Part shown: piece after piece, positions 31,609 through 40,893 of the stretch | How positions within the stretch are numbered: position 1 is the first letter of the stretch | Layout of the letters: every line of letters starts with the position of its first letter | Source: Lacrimispora defluvii | GTDB taxonomy: Bacteria > Bacillota > Clostridia > Lachnospirales > Lachnospiraceae | Assembly: GCA_013036995.1 (NCBI GenBank) | Contig: JAAOXG010000008.1 | Coordinates: 1 to 64,000, forward strand | Length of the DNA stretch: 64,000 nucleotides | Direction: 5' to 3' | Position numbers and translations under genes: made by a program | Notes under the pieces: generated by a model | The model's database searches: none | What the model was told of the DNA's origin: nothing | Seen by the model: only the letters and a program-made list of their open reading frames with translations

Positions 31609-32523
31609 ATGAGTGGTTTACTGGTATCCCTTCAGGACGCGGTAGTTCAGGGAGTTTTATGGGGGATTATGGTATTAGGAGTTTATATTACTTATAAGTT
31701 ACTTGATATTGCAGATTTGACGGTAGACGGAAGCTTTGCATTAGGCGGCTGTGTCTGTGCCGTAATGATACTTAACTTTCATGTAGATCCCTGGGTTGCC
31801 CTGGCGGTGGCGGCGATTGCAGGTATGACAGCTGGTGCAGTAACAGGATTGTTACATACAATCTTTGAGATTCCCGCTATTTTGGCTGGAATATTAACCC
31901 AGATCGGATTATGGTCCATTAATCTTCGGATTATGGGAGGAAAGAGTAATGTTCCCCTTTTAAAAACTGACACAATTATGTCCAAATTTATTGATTTTAC
32001 CGGACTGAATAAACAGATCGCTTCTCTTGTGATCGGTATTGGAATCGCAGTGATCATGATTGCGCTTCTTTACTGGTTTTTTGGAACGGAAATCGGCAGC
32101 GCCATGCGTGCCACCGGAAACAACGAATCCATGATCCGTGCCCAGGGCGTTAATACCAACTGGACCAAGCTTCTGGCTCTTGTTATCAGCAATGGACTGG
32201 TGGGAATTTCAGGCGGACTGGTCTGCCAGAGTCAGAAATATGCAGATATCGGTATGGGTACCGGAGCCATTGTTATCGGTCTTGCTGCCATAGTTATCGG
32301 TGAAGTACTGATGGGAAGACTTCGTTCCTTTGGAAGCAAGCTGACCTCAGCAGTGGTAGGTTCTGTGATTTATTTTGTAATCCGTGCCGTGGTATTAAGA
32401 ATGGGTATGAATGCCAACGATATGAAACTGCTGTCAGCAGCTATTGTTGCAGTGGCTCTTTGCGTGCCTGTTGTGGTGAGAAAGCTTCGTTTGAAGAAAT
32501 CTTACACAGAAGGAGGAGAATAA
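31609..32523 (+). CDS. ABC transporter permease (branched-chain/LivH-like)
   Basis: A 304-residue inner-membrane permease of the BPD_transp_2 group with eight to nine helices. The conserved cytoplasmic coupling segment is TEIGSAMRATGNNESMIRAQ, and an early ITYKLLDIADLTVDGSFALG motif is typical of permeases paired with pfam04392 binding proteins. It forms the transport channel with the ATPase encoded immediately downstream. GGAGGAATGATAG precedes ATG 31609. Its stop is followed 2 bp later by the ATPase start. Confidence 0.92.
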   Translation: MSGLLVSLQDAVVQGVLWGIMVLGVYITYKLLDIADLTVDGSFALGGCVCAVMILNFHVDPWVALAVAAIAGMTAGAVTGLLHTIFEIPAILAGILTQIGLWSINLRIMGGKSNVPLLKTDTIMSKFIDFTGLNKQIASLVIGIGIAVIMIALLYWFFGTEIGSAMRATGNNESMIRAQGVNTNWTKLLALVISNGLVGISGGLVCQSQKYADIGMGTGAIVIGLAAIVIGEVLMGRLRSFGSKLTSAVVGSVIYFVIRAVVLRMGMNANDMKLLSAAIVAVALCVPVVVRKLRLKKSYTEGGE

Positions 32524-32525
32524 AC

Positions 32526-33323
32526 ATGCTTGATATTAAGAATGTAAGAAAGACCTTTAATAAGAATACAATAAATGAAAAAAAAGCGCTGAATGGCATA
32601 AACCTTCATCTGAATGAGGGGGATTTTGTCACAGTCATCGGGGGTAACGGAGCCGGAAAGTCTACCATGTTAAACATGGTTGCCGGCGTATATCCCATAG
32701 ACTCTGGAAAGATTGAAATTGACGGAATTAACATTTCCAGATATCCGGAATATAAAAGAGCCCAGTATATCGGCAGAGTCTTTCAGGATCCTATGATGGG
32801 AACAGCTGCCGGCATGGAGATTCAGGAAAATATGGCACTAGCCTACAGAAGAGGGAAGGCAAGAGGTTTATCATGGGGAATTAAATCGGAAGAAAAGACA
32901 TTTTATTATGACGCGATTCAGAAGCTTGGGCTCGGACTTCAGGACCGCATGACCAATAAGGTGGGACTTCTGTCCGGAGGTCAGAGACAGGCACTTACAC
33001 TTTTAATGGCAACCCTTCAAAAACCCAAGCTGCTGCTGTTAGATGAGCATACGGCTGCACTGGATCCCAAAACAGCAAGAAAAGTTCTTGATATTACCCA
33101 GGAGATTGTAAAGGAACAGAATCTTACTACACTCATGATTACCCATAATATGAAGGATGCTATTTCCATCGGCAACCGGCTGATTATGATGCATGAAGGC
33201 CGTATCATCTATGATGTTTCCGGCGAGGAAAAGAAAAAACTGGAAGTGGAAGATCTGCTGAAAAAATTTGAAGAGGCAAGCGGAGAGGAATTTTCCAATG
33301 ACCGTATGATTCTGGCAAAATAA
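32526..33323 (+). CDS. ABC transporter ATP-binding protein
   Basis: A 265-residue ABC ATPase: Walker A GGNGAGKST, Q-loop VFQDPMMGTAAG, signature LSGGQRQALTL, Walker B LLLLDEHTAALDP and switch MITHN. It energises the importer with the adjacent permease and binding lipoprotein. A longer frame begins inside the permease gene; I take ATG 32526 because AGAAGGAGGAGAA stands directly before it and the protein then begins MLDIKNVRKTF as expected. Note the Walker B extension DEHTAAL in place of the more common DEPTAAL, which is frequent in this subfamily. A terminator follows. Confidence 0.93.
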   Translation: MLDIKNVRKTFNKNTINEKKALNGINLHLNEGDFVTVIGGNGAGKSTMLNMVAGVYPIDSGKIEIDGINISRYPEYKRAQYIGRVFQDPMMGTAAGMEIQENMALAYRRGKARGLSWGIKSEEKTFYYDAIQKLGLGLQDRMTNKVGLLSGGQRQALTLLMATLQKPKLLLLDEHTAALDPKTARKVLDITQEIVKEQNLTTLMITHNMKDAISIGNRLIMMHEGRIIYDVSGEEKKKLEVEDLLKKFEEASGEEFSNDRMILAK

Positions 33324-33330
33324 AATGATT

Positions 33331-33372
33331 AACAGGACGCAGGAGGAAACCAATCCTCTGGTCCTGTTTTTT
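33331..33372 (+). terminator. Terminator of the ABC importer operon
   Basis: ACAGGAC pairs with GTCCTGT, with AGAGG-type inner pairing (GGAGG/CCTCT region), followed by TTTTTT. It lies 8 bp after the ATPase stop. Confidence 0.88.
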
Positions 33373-33514
33373 AATTGGTTTGTAACATAATCTTAATAAA
33401 TTTTTGAAACTCTGCTGTCGCAAAATGTAATAAATTGTGATATACTGTAGCAGATAGGCTCATAATCTGAATCGGTAAACCGATGTATATATGAGGATGG
33501 AGAGAAAATACAGA

Positions 33515-35107
33515 ATGGAAAATAACAACGAGAAAAAAGACTACATAATCCGTTTGGATAAAGCTAAAAAAAACCGTAATAAGAATGATTATAAAAAGAT
33601 TTTTATACTCGCAGGTTCTGCAATTCTCCTGGTGTCTGTAGCGGGTGCAGCAGGAATCTCTGCCAGCAGGCAAAAAAGTGCTAAACCGGCAGCAGCCACA
33701 GGTTCCGAAGCACTTGCTGTTGAAACAAAAGCAGCAGATGATACGGCTGAAAAGGAATCACAACAGAAGGCACAGGAAGCAAAAGAGAAAGAAGATGTCA
33801 TTAATTCTTATAAGAATCTGGGTATTGTCCAGGTAAGCGGATATTTAAACGTCCGAAAAGAGCCGGGGACAGACGCAGATGTAATTGGAAAGCTGCAGGG
33901 AGACAGTGCCTGTGATATTTTAGAGGATACCAAACAGGGCTGGTACCGGATTTCCTCCGGCGGAATTGAAGGTTATATTACTTCCGAATTTGTAATTACC
34001 GGAGAAGAAGCTAAGAAAAAGGCACAGGATCTGGTGAAATTAAGAGCAGTGGTGCAGACTGACAATTTAAATATCAGAAAAGACCCGTCTAAGGACTCAG
34101 ATGTAGTGGGACAGGCACTGACTGATGAGCGGTATGAAGTAGTGGGTCAGACCGATGGCTGGGTGCAGATTCCCACTGGATATCTGTCTTCCGACTACGT
34201 AAAACTGGAATACTCCATGAATGAAGCAAGGAAGCTGGATTTAAAGGCCATGGTCTTTAACTATTATAAAAATATCGGTATCTCCGATGTGGATAATTAC
34301 TTAAATGTCAGGGAAGAACCCAGTGAGAGCGGAAAGATCATTGCCAAGATGCCAAGTAAGGCAGCCGGCAATATTCTGGAAACAACCAGTGATGGCTGGT
34401 ATAAGATCCAGTCTGGAAAAGTAACTGGTTATGTGAAGTCAGATTTTATTCTCACCGGTCAGGCAGCAAAGGATGAGGCCATGCAGGTGGCTGAACTGAT
34501 GGCAGTGGTGAATACTGACATGCTCAATGCCAGAACTGAACCATCTACCGATGCAAAGATCTGGACACAGATATCCAACAATGAGAAATATCCTGTATTA
34601 AAGCAGATAGATGGCTGGATCGAAATCGAGCTGGAAGAAAACAGCAGTGCTTTTGTATCTACCGATTACGTTGATGTACGATATGCGTTGCCGGAAGCAA
34701 TCAAATTCTCTCCTCTGGAAGAGAAAGCCAATGCCCAGTCATCCTTACGAACCCAGATCGTTAATTATGCCCTTCAGTTTTTAGGAAATCCCTATGTATG
34801 GGGAGGAACCAGCCTGACCAAGGGAGCGGACTGCTCTGGATTTACCATGTCCATCTATTCAAAATTCGGTGTAGGTCTTCCTCATTATTCCGGATCCCAG
34901 GCAGGTATGGGAAAAGCGGTAAAATCCGGAGAGATGAAGCCTGGCGATTTGCTTTTTTATGCCAGCAGCGGCGGAAAGATCAATCATGTAGCCATGTATA
35001 TCGGTAACGGACAGATTGTTCATGCTGCCAGCAGGAGAAGCGGAATAAAGATTTCCACATGGAATTACCGTACTCCTGTGAAGATAAGAAACATGGTAGG
35101 AGATTAA
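33515..35107 (+). CDS. Membrane-anchored SH3-domain NlpC/P60 (C40) peptidoglycan hydrolase
   Basis: A 530-residue cell-wall hydrolase. A single transmembrane segment (about 28-50) acts as signal-anchor; an Ala/Lys/Glu-rich linker follows. Four bacterial SH3-like domains span about 95-400 in two similar pairs (DVINSYKNLGIVQVSGYLNV and MVFNYYKNIGISDVDNYLNV begin the pairs). The C-terminal NlpC/P60 domain (about 415-530) has the catalytic triad elements Cys440 (GADCSGF), His491 (INHVAMYIG) and His503 (IVHAAS). It cleaves peptide stems. ATG 33515 has GGAGAG upstream; an in-frame ATG at 33491 is less well supported. A strong terminator follows. Confidence 0.92.
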   Translation: MENNNEKKDYIIRLDKAKKNRNKNDYKKIFILAGSAILLVSVAGAAGISASRQKSAKPAAATGSEALAVETKAADDTAEKESQQKAQEAKEKEDVINSYKNLGIVQVSGYLNVRKEPGTDADVIGKLQGDSACDILEDTKQGWYRISSGGIEGYITSEFVITGEEAKKKAQDLVKLRAVVQTDNLNIRKDPSKDSDVVGQALTDERYEVVGQTDGWVQIPTGYLSSDYVKLEYSMNEARKLDLKAMVFNYYKNIGISDVDNYLNVREEPSESGKIIAKMPSKAAGNILETTSDGWYKIQSGKVTGYVKSDFILTGQAAKDEAMQVAELMAVVNTDMLNARTEPSTDAKIWTQISNNEKYPVLKQIDGWIEIELEENSSAFVSTDYVDVRYALPEAIKFSPLEEKANAQSSLRTQIVNYALQFLGNPYVWGGTSLTKGADCSGFTMSIYSKFGVGLPHYSGSQAGMGKAVKSGEMKPGDLLFYASSGGKINHVAMYIGNGQIVHAASRRSGIKISTWNYRTPVKIRNMVGD

Positions 35108-35110
35108 TAG

Positions 35111-35148
35111 AATCCCGGAACGAATTTAAGTTCGTTCCGGGTTTTTTT
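35111..35148 (+). terminator. Terminator of the NlpC/P60 gene
   Basis: ATCCCGGAACGAA pairs with TTCGTTCCGGGTT, a stem of about 11 bp with a short TTTAAG loop, followed by seven T. Confidence 0.93.
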
Positions 35149-35162
35149 GCTTTTTTGATACT

Positions 35163-36140
35163 TTAATTTAAAAGCTGTTCAATTTCTATCATTTGTTCCC
35201 GGGTGAGCGCGCCAAATTCCATCGCTTTGGCATTTTCCATTATCTGCTTTGGTGTTTTAAAACCAGGGATTGGAATGGTCGTACTACTTTTTGCCCAGAT
35301 CCAAGCGAGAGACCCCTGAACCAGGGTTCTTCCGTTGCTGGTAAGAATTTCCCGTACTGCATTTAGTTTCTCCAAAACTTCTGGTGCAGGCCTTCCGTTT
35401 TTAAAAATATCTTCAGTCCAGGAATGGCCTGCACCTCTTACATCATCAGAGGTGAGGACAGAGTCATGATTAAATTTTCCACTTAAAAATCCCATGGCAA
35501 GAGGACTGCGGTTAATACTTGCAAGATTTCTTTCTTCGCAAAGCCGGAGCATTTCAGGGGCATCCTGAAGGATATTTAACTGATGCTGAATGGCAGAACA
35601 ATTTAAGTTTTCTGAAAAAAGCCTTGCTCCATTTACTAAATCAGTGCTCCAGCCGTACGTTCTGATTTTTCCTTTCTCTACCATACGTTCCAGGGTCTCT
35701 GCCACACAGTCCATCTCTGACAATCCGATTTCCCAGACATGAAGCTGGTACAAATCAATGGTATCTGTTTTTAAACGCTTCATGGAGGCTTCACAGGCTC
35801 TTTCTATATAACCAGGAGCCACATTATAACCTTTCAGCGTTCGGGTGGCTTCATTTCCCATATAACCGAATTTTGTGGCAAGAACCACCTGATTTCTTCT
35901 TTCTTCCAGTGCCTTTCCAATTACTGCTTCACTGTGACCAATCCCATATGCATCCGATGTATCAATAAAATTGATACCAAGATCCAGGGCAGTCTGAATG
36001 GCTCTTATGGATGTTTCATCGTCTGTCTGACCATAGCCGTCAATTTTTTCATCCATGTAAAACTGTCCTCCGATTGCCCAGCTGCCGATTCCCATGGGAC
36101 TCACCTTAATACCTGATCTTCCTAAAATTCTGCTTTCCAT
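35163..36140 (-). CDS. Aldo/keto reductase
   Basis: A 325-residue NAD(P)H-dependent TIM-barrel oxidoreductase. Catalytic tetrad elements are visible: Asp and Tyr in FIDTSDAYGIGHSE, Lys in VVLATKFGY and His in DLYQLHVWE. The cofactor loop is SSTTIPIPGFKTPKQI. It belongs to the YhdN/YajO-like general-stress or detoxification group; the natural substrate is unknown. AGGAGGTAATTCA precedes the ATG on the minus strand. It lies downstream of and in the same direction as a TetR gene, with a candidate operator directly in front. Confidence 0.93.
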   Translation of the reverse strand: MESRILGRSGIKVSPMGIGSWAIGGQFYMDEKIDGYGQTDDETSIRAIQTALDLGINFIDTSDAYGIGHSEAVIGKALEERRNQVVLATKFGYMGNEATRTLKGYNVAPGYIERACEASMKRLKTDTIDLYQLHVWEIGLSEMDCVAETLERMVEKGKIRTYGWSTDLVNGARLFSENLNCSAIQHQLNILQDAPEMLRLCEERNLASINRSPLAMGFLSGKFNHDSVLTSDDVRGAGHSWTEDIFKNGRPAPEVLEKLNAVREILTSNGRTLVQGSLAWIWAKSSTTIPIPGFKTPKQIMENAKAMEFGALTREQMIEIEQLLN

Positions 36141-36161
36141 TGAATTACCTCCTTTTTAACA

Positions 36162-36177
36162 TACCAAATGGTTGGTA
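36162..36177. promoter_or_regulatory. TetR operator in front of the aldo/keto reductase
   Basis: TACCAA (36162-36167) and TTGGTA (36172-36177) form a perfect 6-bp dyad with a 4-bp spacer, about 22 bp upstream of the reductase start. The right half GGTTGGTAG recurs in front of the tetR gene (36830-36838). Confidence 0.65.
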
Positions 36178-36188
36178 GGTTGTATAAT

Positions 36189-36211
36189 AAAAATAAAGGG
36201 GTTATTCACCC
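36189..36211 (-). terminator. Probable terminator of the tetR gene
   Basis: On the minus strand AAAGGG (36211-36206 side) pairs with CCCTTT around an 8-nt loop, followed by ATTTTTATT. It overlaps the tetR stop. Confidence 0.45.
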
Positions 36212-36796
36212 TTTTATTCCATTCCAAAATACATCAAAGCATAAATCCATTTGATAAAGTCCCTGTTCTAAATTCATTAAACCAGTGGACAATGTGATAC
36301 AGGTGACCAGATAGTAAAAAGTGGCTGCCATATCAGCCGGTTTCAGAGGCTGGAGTTCTCCGTTTTTAATTCCTTTTTCCATAACAGAAGTCAATTCAGT
36401 AGTAAAAACATCAAAACTGTCCTGAGTAAAATGAATAATTTCCTCTTTCATCTGTTCTGGAGGGTAGTAGTAAACCATGTTCCAGAAATCCATCTCTGTA
36501 TTACCCCAGTGATATTCCAGATAGTCTTTATAAAGAGAGGATAGAAGCTGTCTGGAAGGCAAATCCTGATATTTACGAAAAATGCTGGTTAAATAAGCAT
36601 AATGTTTTTTTACAATGATATCAAAAAGTTCCCGAAACAGCTGTTCCTTACTTTTAAAATAAAAATAGAGAGAAGCCTTATTGATTCCTACTTTGGATGC
36701 GATTTTTTCCATACGGGCACCTTCAAAGCCATGAAGAGAAAACTCCTCTAATGCCGCCTGCATAATCCGTTCTTTTGTGTCTGCTCCCTGACCCAT
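36206..36796 (-). CDS. TetR/AcrR-family transcriptional regulator
   Basis: A 196-residue repressor. The N-terminal helix-turn-helix is typical: ERIMQAALEEFSLHGFEGAR followed by MEKIASKVGINKASLYFYF and KSKEQLFRELF. The C-terminal ligand domain is unspecific (contains Trp/Tyr-rich HWGNTEMDFWNMVYYYPPEQ). It has its own strong promoter overlapped downstream by a half-matching operator, and a matching palindrome precedes the downstream reductase. It therefore probably represses itself and the reductase until an inducer binds. The inducer is unknown. Confidence 0.93.
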   Translation of the reverse strand: MGQGADTKERIMQAALEEFSLHGFEGARMEKIASKVGINKASLYFYFKSKEQLFRELFDIIVKKHYAYLTSIFRKYQDLPSRQLLSSLYKDYLEYHWGNTEMDFWNMVYYYPPEQMKEEIIHFTQDSFDVFTTELTSVMEKGIKNGELQPLKPADMAATFYYLVTCITLSTGLMNLEQGLYQMDLCFDVFWNGIKG

Positions 36797-36821
36797 GGTT
36801 CACATTCCCTTCTAAATAACT

Positions 36822-36838
36822 AAACTAACGGTTGGTAG
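36822..36838. promoter_or_regulatory. TetR operator in the tetR promoter
   Basis: ACTAACGGTTGGTAG shares nine bases (GGTTGGTAG) with the reductase operator and has an imperfect left arm. It lies just downstream of the tetR -10 box, well placed to block transcription. Confidence 0.5.
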
Positions 36839-36842
36839 ATAA

Positions 36843-36871
36843 AATATAACACAATAACCTTATACTGTCAA
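36843..36871 (-). promoter_or_regulatory. Promoter of the tetR gene
   Basis: On the minus strand a perfect TTGACA (36871-36866) and TATATT (36848-36843) with 17-bp spacing. Confidence 0.75.
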
Positions 36872-36937
36872 TGGCCATAATAATGCAAGGCCGCTGCTTA
36901 CAGGAAAACGCAATCCTGCAAACATCGGCCCTGCAAA

Positions 36938-39250
36938 TTATAACTGGCTGCTTTTGTTTCTGTTGTAATTAATGAGACAACCGGCTTTTACAATTTCCCG
37001 TTCTTCTGGTGTCATATCTGCAATATGAAGCTGGATTTCATGAATTGGATTTCCTTCTTCATTCTTTACCACGAAAGCTGGTATACGATCCATAGTACCG
37101 TCAAGAGCAGTACGGATATCTGGTACATAAATAAAGTCACCGATATCAAAGGAAGGATCTTCATCCAGTAAAAATGGCAGCATACCCCAGTTCATTACAT
37201 TGGAACGATAACGCTTGGTAGCATACTCGTTTGCAATGTTGGCAAGACCGCCAAGGACTCTCTGGCAGCTGGCAGCCTGCTCTCTGGCAGAACCGTCTCC
37301 CGGCTTCACCGCGTAAATCATACTGCCGATTTCTGTTTCCCTGGCTTTTAAATCCGGCTGGTTTAAATATTCCTTCAGAGCATGGAATGCGCTTTCCAGT
37401 TCGTGATCTGCTTTAAGCGGGCAGGCACCGGATTTTCTTACCTTTTCAAGCTCATTTACTTCCTTGGAACGTCCTACGTATTCCGGATCACGGCGGGACA
37501 GGGTAAATTCCGCAAGTCCCAGGGGATTGGAACGATAGGAGGAAGTCTCACCGGAAGGAATCAGCTCATCAGTGGTTGTAACTGGGTCCATGATCTTGGA
37601 ACATACCCGTAATAATATGTTGTCAGTGAGAGCGCTCATGGAAGGCCAGTCTTTGATATTCGGTCCTAAAATTAAGGATTCGTCTTCCTTTGCCTGTTTG
37701 TATCCCTGATAAACACGCCTGTCATAGGAAGAAGAGTCAAACTCATAAGCTGGAACCATATAGTCATCTGCAAAGTCTTCGGCTGAAGTAAGATAACCGC
37801 CGGTTGCAGCAGTGGCTGCGATAGAGCGGGCATCCATTAATGCCACACAGGATATCTGGCCGTTACCAGGTTTGGAACCTTCCCGGTTGGGGAAGTTTCT
37901 GGTAGTATGGCGGATGCTTAATGCATTGTTTGACGGCGTATCACCCGCACCGAAGCAGGGACCGCAGAACGCGGTACGTACCGTGGCACCGGCAGCCATC
38001 AGCTGGGAGATGGCACCTTTTTTTACCAGATCCATATAGACCGGCTGGGAAGACGGGTATACGGAAAGGTTAAAGATATCGTTGCCGCAATCCTTTCCTG
38101 ACAGCATATGTGCCGCCATCATGACGTTGGAATAATTACCTCCGGCACAGCCGGCAATGACACCCTGCTGAACCATCAGCTTTCCATCTATAATTTTATC
38201 CGTAAGGGAAAGGCTTGCTTTCGCAGTTCCAAGAATGTGAGCCGCTTCTTTTTCCACAGTTCTTAAAATATCACCCAGATTGTCATTCAGCTCATCAATT
38301 TCATAGGTGTTGCTTGGATGGAAGGGAAGCGCAATCATAGGCTTAATGGTACTTAAATCCACATGAACAACACCATCATAATAAGCTACTTCTCCGGGAT
38401 TTAACTCCGCATAGTCAGATTCTCTGCCGTGAAGTTTTAAATACTGCCTTGTATCCTCATCTGTAATCCAGACAGAAGAAAGGCAGGTTGTTTCCGTAGT
38501 CATGACATCCACACCGTTTCTGTAATCCGTATCCATGGATGAGACTCCGGGGCCAACAAATTCCATAATCTTATTTTTTACATAGCCATTTTTAAATACA
38601 GCACCGATAATGGCTAAAGCCACATCATGAGGACCTACGTGGGAAGCAGGAGCACCGGTTAAATAAATGGCTACGACTCCAGGAAAGGCAACATCATAGG
38701 TATCTTTTAACAGCTGTTTTACCAGTTCTCCGCCGCCTTCCCCGATTGCCATGGTACCCAGGGCACCGTAACGGGTATGGCTGTCAGAACCCAGGATCAT
38801 GCGTCCGCATCCTGCCATCATTTCCCTCATATACTGATGAATGACTGCGATGTGGGGAGGAACGAAGATTCCTCCGTACTTCTTTGCTGCAGACAGACCA
38901 AACACATGGTCATCTTCATTAATGGTTCCTCCAACGGCACACAGGGAATTGTGGCAGTTGGTCATTACGTATGGAATAGGAAATTCTGTAAGGCCTGATG
39001 CACGGGCTGTCTGAATAATTCCTACAAATGTTATGTCATGGGATGCCATGGAGTCAAAACGCAGTTTTAAATGCTCCATGTTTCCGGATGTATTATGTTT
39101 TTCTAATATGGAGTATGCAATGGTACCCTTTCTTGCCTCTTCTTTTGTAATGGGAGTACTTCTCCGGGCGTTTACTTCAGCCAGTTCCGTTTCAGAAATC
39201 AGCTGGGTACCGTTTACAAGATATGCTCCTCCGTCATACAACTTTACCAT
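36938..39250 (-). CDS. Aconitase-family hydratase
   Basis: A 770-residue enzyme of the aconitase superfamily, which interconverts citrate and isocitrate through a [4Fe-4S] cluster. Visible features are the [17 protein letters not shown] block, [10 protein letters not shown], the cluster region [10 protein letters not shown] and NFPNREGS, and a C-terminal swivel domain ([13 protein letters not shown]). Cluster Cys candidates are in AFCGPC and AGCAGG. It is a single long chain typical of the clostridial 'hydratase' group rather than classic AcnA. It starts 3 bp after the citrate synthase stop, so both act together toward 2-oxoglutarate and glutamate. Specificity for aconitate is inferred from this linkage. 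Confidence 0.85.
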   Translation of the reverse strand: MVKLYDGGAYLVNGTQLISETELAEVNARRSTPITKEEARKGTIAYSILEKHNTSGNMEHLKLRFDSMASHDITFVGIIQTARASGLTEFPIPYVMTNCHNSLCAVGGTINEDDHVFGLSAAKKYGGIFVPPHIAVIHQYMREMMAGCGRMILGSDSHTRYGALGTMAIGEGGGELVKQLLKDTYDVAFPGVVAIYLTGAPASHVGPHDVALAIIGAVFKNGYVKNKIMEFVGPGVSSMDTDYRNGVDVMTTETTCLSSVWITDEDTRQYLKLHGRESDYAELNPGEVAYYDGVVHVDLSTIKPMIALPFHPSNTYEIDELNDNLGDILRTVEKEAAHILGTAKASLSLTDKIIDGKLMVQQGVIAGCAGGNYSNVMMAAHMLSGKDCGNDIFNLSVYPSSQPVYMDLVKKGAISQLMAAGATVRTAFCGPCFGAGDTPSNNALSIRHTTRNFPNREGSKPGNGQISCVALMDARSIAATAATGGYLTSAEDFADDYMVPAYEFDSSSYDRRVYQGYKQAKEDESLILGPNIKDWPSMSALTDNILLRVCSKIMDPVTTTDELIPSGETSSYRSNPLGLAEFTLSRRDPEYVGRSKEVNELEKVRKSGACPLKADHELESAFHALKEYLNQPDLKARETEIGSMIYAVKPGDGSAREQAASCQRVLGGLANIANEYATKRYRSNVMNWGMLPFLLDEDPSFDIGDFIYVPDIRTALDGTMDRIPAFVVKNEEGNPIHEIQLHIADMTPEEREIVKAGCLINYNRNKSSQL

Positions 39251-39253
39251 AAG

Positions 39254-40585
39254 TTATCGTTCCTCTCTCTTTTTATAGGGAATGGTTTCCCCCACGTATT
39301 TTGTAGCCGGACGCATGATTCTTCCGTCATACATCTTATTCTCAATGTTATGTGCCAGCCAGCCGGCCATACGTGAGCACACAAATAATGGGGTGTACAT
39401 GTCTTCGGGTATCTGTAACATATTATAAGCGAAGCCGCTATAGAAGTCCACATTGTTTGATAAAGACTTGCCATTTCCAGCGAGACAAGATTTGGCAATC
39501 TTTTCAAATTTTGTCAGGAATTCATATTCGTCTTCTCTGTTTTTCTGTTTTGCAAGATTTTCACAGCAGATTTTTAATAAATCTGCACGGGGATCTGACA
39601 CGGTATAAACCGCATGGCCAAGACCATATACCAGACCGGAATTATCATAAAAATCCTTTGCCAGTATTTTTTGGATGACCGATTTCATCTGTGCTTCCGT
39701 TGCTTTTACTCCAATTTCTTTTTCAATTGCAGTAATCATCTCGCTGCAGCGGATGTTGGCGCCACCATGCTTGGGACCTTTTAAGGAACCAATGGAAGCG
39801 GAACTGGAGGAGTAAATATCGGTACCGGTAGAGGAAATAACAACATTTGTAAATGTGGAGTTGTTTCCGCCGCCATGATCAGCATGAATCATCAGCATAA
39901 TATCTAAAAGATCTGCTTCCTGGGGGGTAAAGGATCCGTCTTTCCTTAACATATAAAGAATGTTCTCAGCCATGGAGTATTCCGGCTTTGGATAATGGAT
40001 CACAAGACTCTCACGGTCGTAGTGATGAATTTTGCACTGATAGGCATAGACAGCAAGAGACGGAAGCTTTGCCAGTATATTAATTCCCTTTAACAGAGTC
40101 TGATATGGGTCAGTGTTATCCGGATCCTCATCATAATCGTAAAGGGCAAGAATGCTTTTCTGGAGGCTGTTCATTAAATTGCGGGAAGGAGTACGCAGCA
40201 TGTTTTTTTCGAGAAATTCATCAGGAAGGTTGTAGTGCTGGCCAAGGAGGGTGGTAAACTCCCGCAATTCCTTTTTCGATGGGAGATATCCAAAAAGTAG
40301 TAAAAATGACGTTTCCTCGAAGCCGAAACGGGAATTGTTCTTTCCGTTTACCAGATCGCTGATTTCAATACCGCGATAATAAAGCTTTCCTGGAACATTT
40401 ACCTTTTTTCCATCCTCAATTTCATAGCCAACTACGTCGGATACGCGGGTAAGTCCTACTCGGACTCCGGTACCGTCTTCATTGCGGAGTCCCTTTTTAA
40501 CGTTGTGTTCTTTGAATAAGTTGTTCGGAATATCCGTATAGTTAGAGGATTTACCAAACGTCTGTGCAATGAAAAAGTTGTTCAT
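39254..40585 (-). CDS. Citrate synthase
   Basis: A 443-residue enzyme condensing acetyl-CoA and oxaloacetate. Family motifs include the KLYYRGIEISDLV segment, MIHADHGGGNNSTF, LKGPKHGGANIRC and GLGHAVYTVSDPRADLL, with the catalytic His residues in the latter blocks. I chose ATG 40585, since AAAGGAGAA is ~9 bp upstream and the longer frame lacks such a signal. It heads an operon with the aconitase-family hydratase. A strong promoter and a ~110-nt folded leader lie upstream. Methylcitrate synthase is the main alternative. Confidence 0.93.
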   Translation of the reverse strand: MNNFFIAQTFGKSSNYTDIPNNLFKEHNVKKGLRNEDGTGVRVGLTRVSDVVGYEIEDGKKVNVPGKLYYRGIEISDLVNGKNNSRFGFEETSFLLLFGYLPSKKELREFTTLLGQHYNLPDEFLEKNMLRTPSRNLMNSLQKSILALYDYDEDPDNTDPYQTLLKGINILAKLPSLAVYAYQCKIHHYDRESLVIHYPKPEYSMAENILYMLRKDGSFTPQEADLLDIMLMIHADHGGGNNSTFTNVVISSTGTDIYSSSSASIGSLKGPKHGGANIRCSEMITAIEKEIGVKATEAQMKSVIQKILAKDFYDNSGLVYGLGHAVYTVSDPRADLLKICCENLAKQKNREDEYEFLTKFEKIAKSCLAGNGKSLSNNVDFYSGFAYNMLQIPEDMYTPLFVCSRMAGWLAHNIENKMYDGRIMRPATKYVGETIPYKKREER

Positions 40586-40697
40586 GAGATAAGTTCTCCT
40601 TTTTTCAGATTTAACCACAGGGATTTGTTTAGACAAAAGCAGCGCATAGGGATCTCTCCGGCGCTGCCTTCGTTGGCAATGGAATGTGGTTTTTTAT
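40586..40697 (-). promoter_or_regulatory. Structured 5' leader of the citrate synthase operon
   Basis: Read on the minus strand, AACCACA (40691-40685) can pair with TGTGGTT (40619-40613), enclosing a central hairpin GCAGCGC (40667-40661)/GCGCTGC (40645-40639) followed by TTTTGT. An alternative TGCC/GGCA hairpin shares bases with the 5' arm. The central hairpin plus U-run looks like an attenuator. It matches no riboswitch class that I know. Confidence 0.45.
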
Positions 40698-40705
40698 TGT
40701 TTCGT

Positions 40706-40734
40706 AGTTTATCATGTAAAAGCATCAAAGTCAA
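40706..40734 (-). promoter_or_regulatory. Promoter of the citrate synthase operon
   Basis: On the minus strand TTGACT (40734-40729) and TAAACT (40711-40706), 17-bp spacing. The rest of the 308-bp gap up to tepA (40735-40893) is AT-rich and holds no gene that I can support; only the RBS of tepA is clear. Confidence 0.7.
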
Positions 40735-40893
40735 TACCTTGTTGCAATCACAATAAAAATATTGTTACTGACAGGGAAAAACAGAAAAATCATAATTGTA
40801 TGTTTGGTTTACAAAATAAGGCATATTTTTATTGTTTTTTTCACATCATATGAAAGCGATTCAATATTATCAGCAAACAGGAGGTTTTCTTAC

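Noticed and set aside
40762-40893. N-terminal extension of tepA starting at 40762
   Set aside because: The segment is AT-rich, has no ribosome-binding site and no family match; GTG 40894 with CAGGAGG is better.
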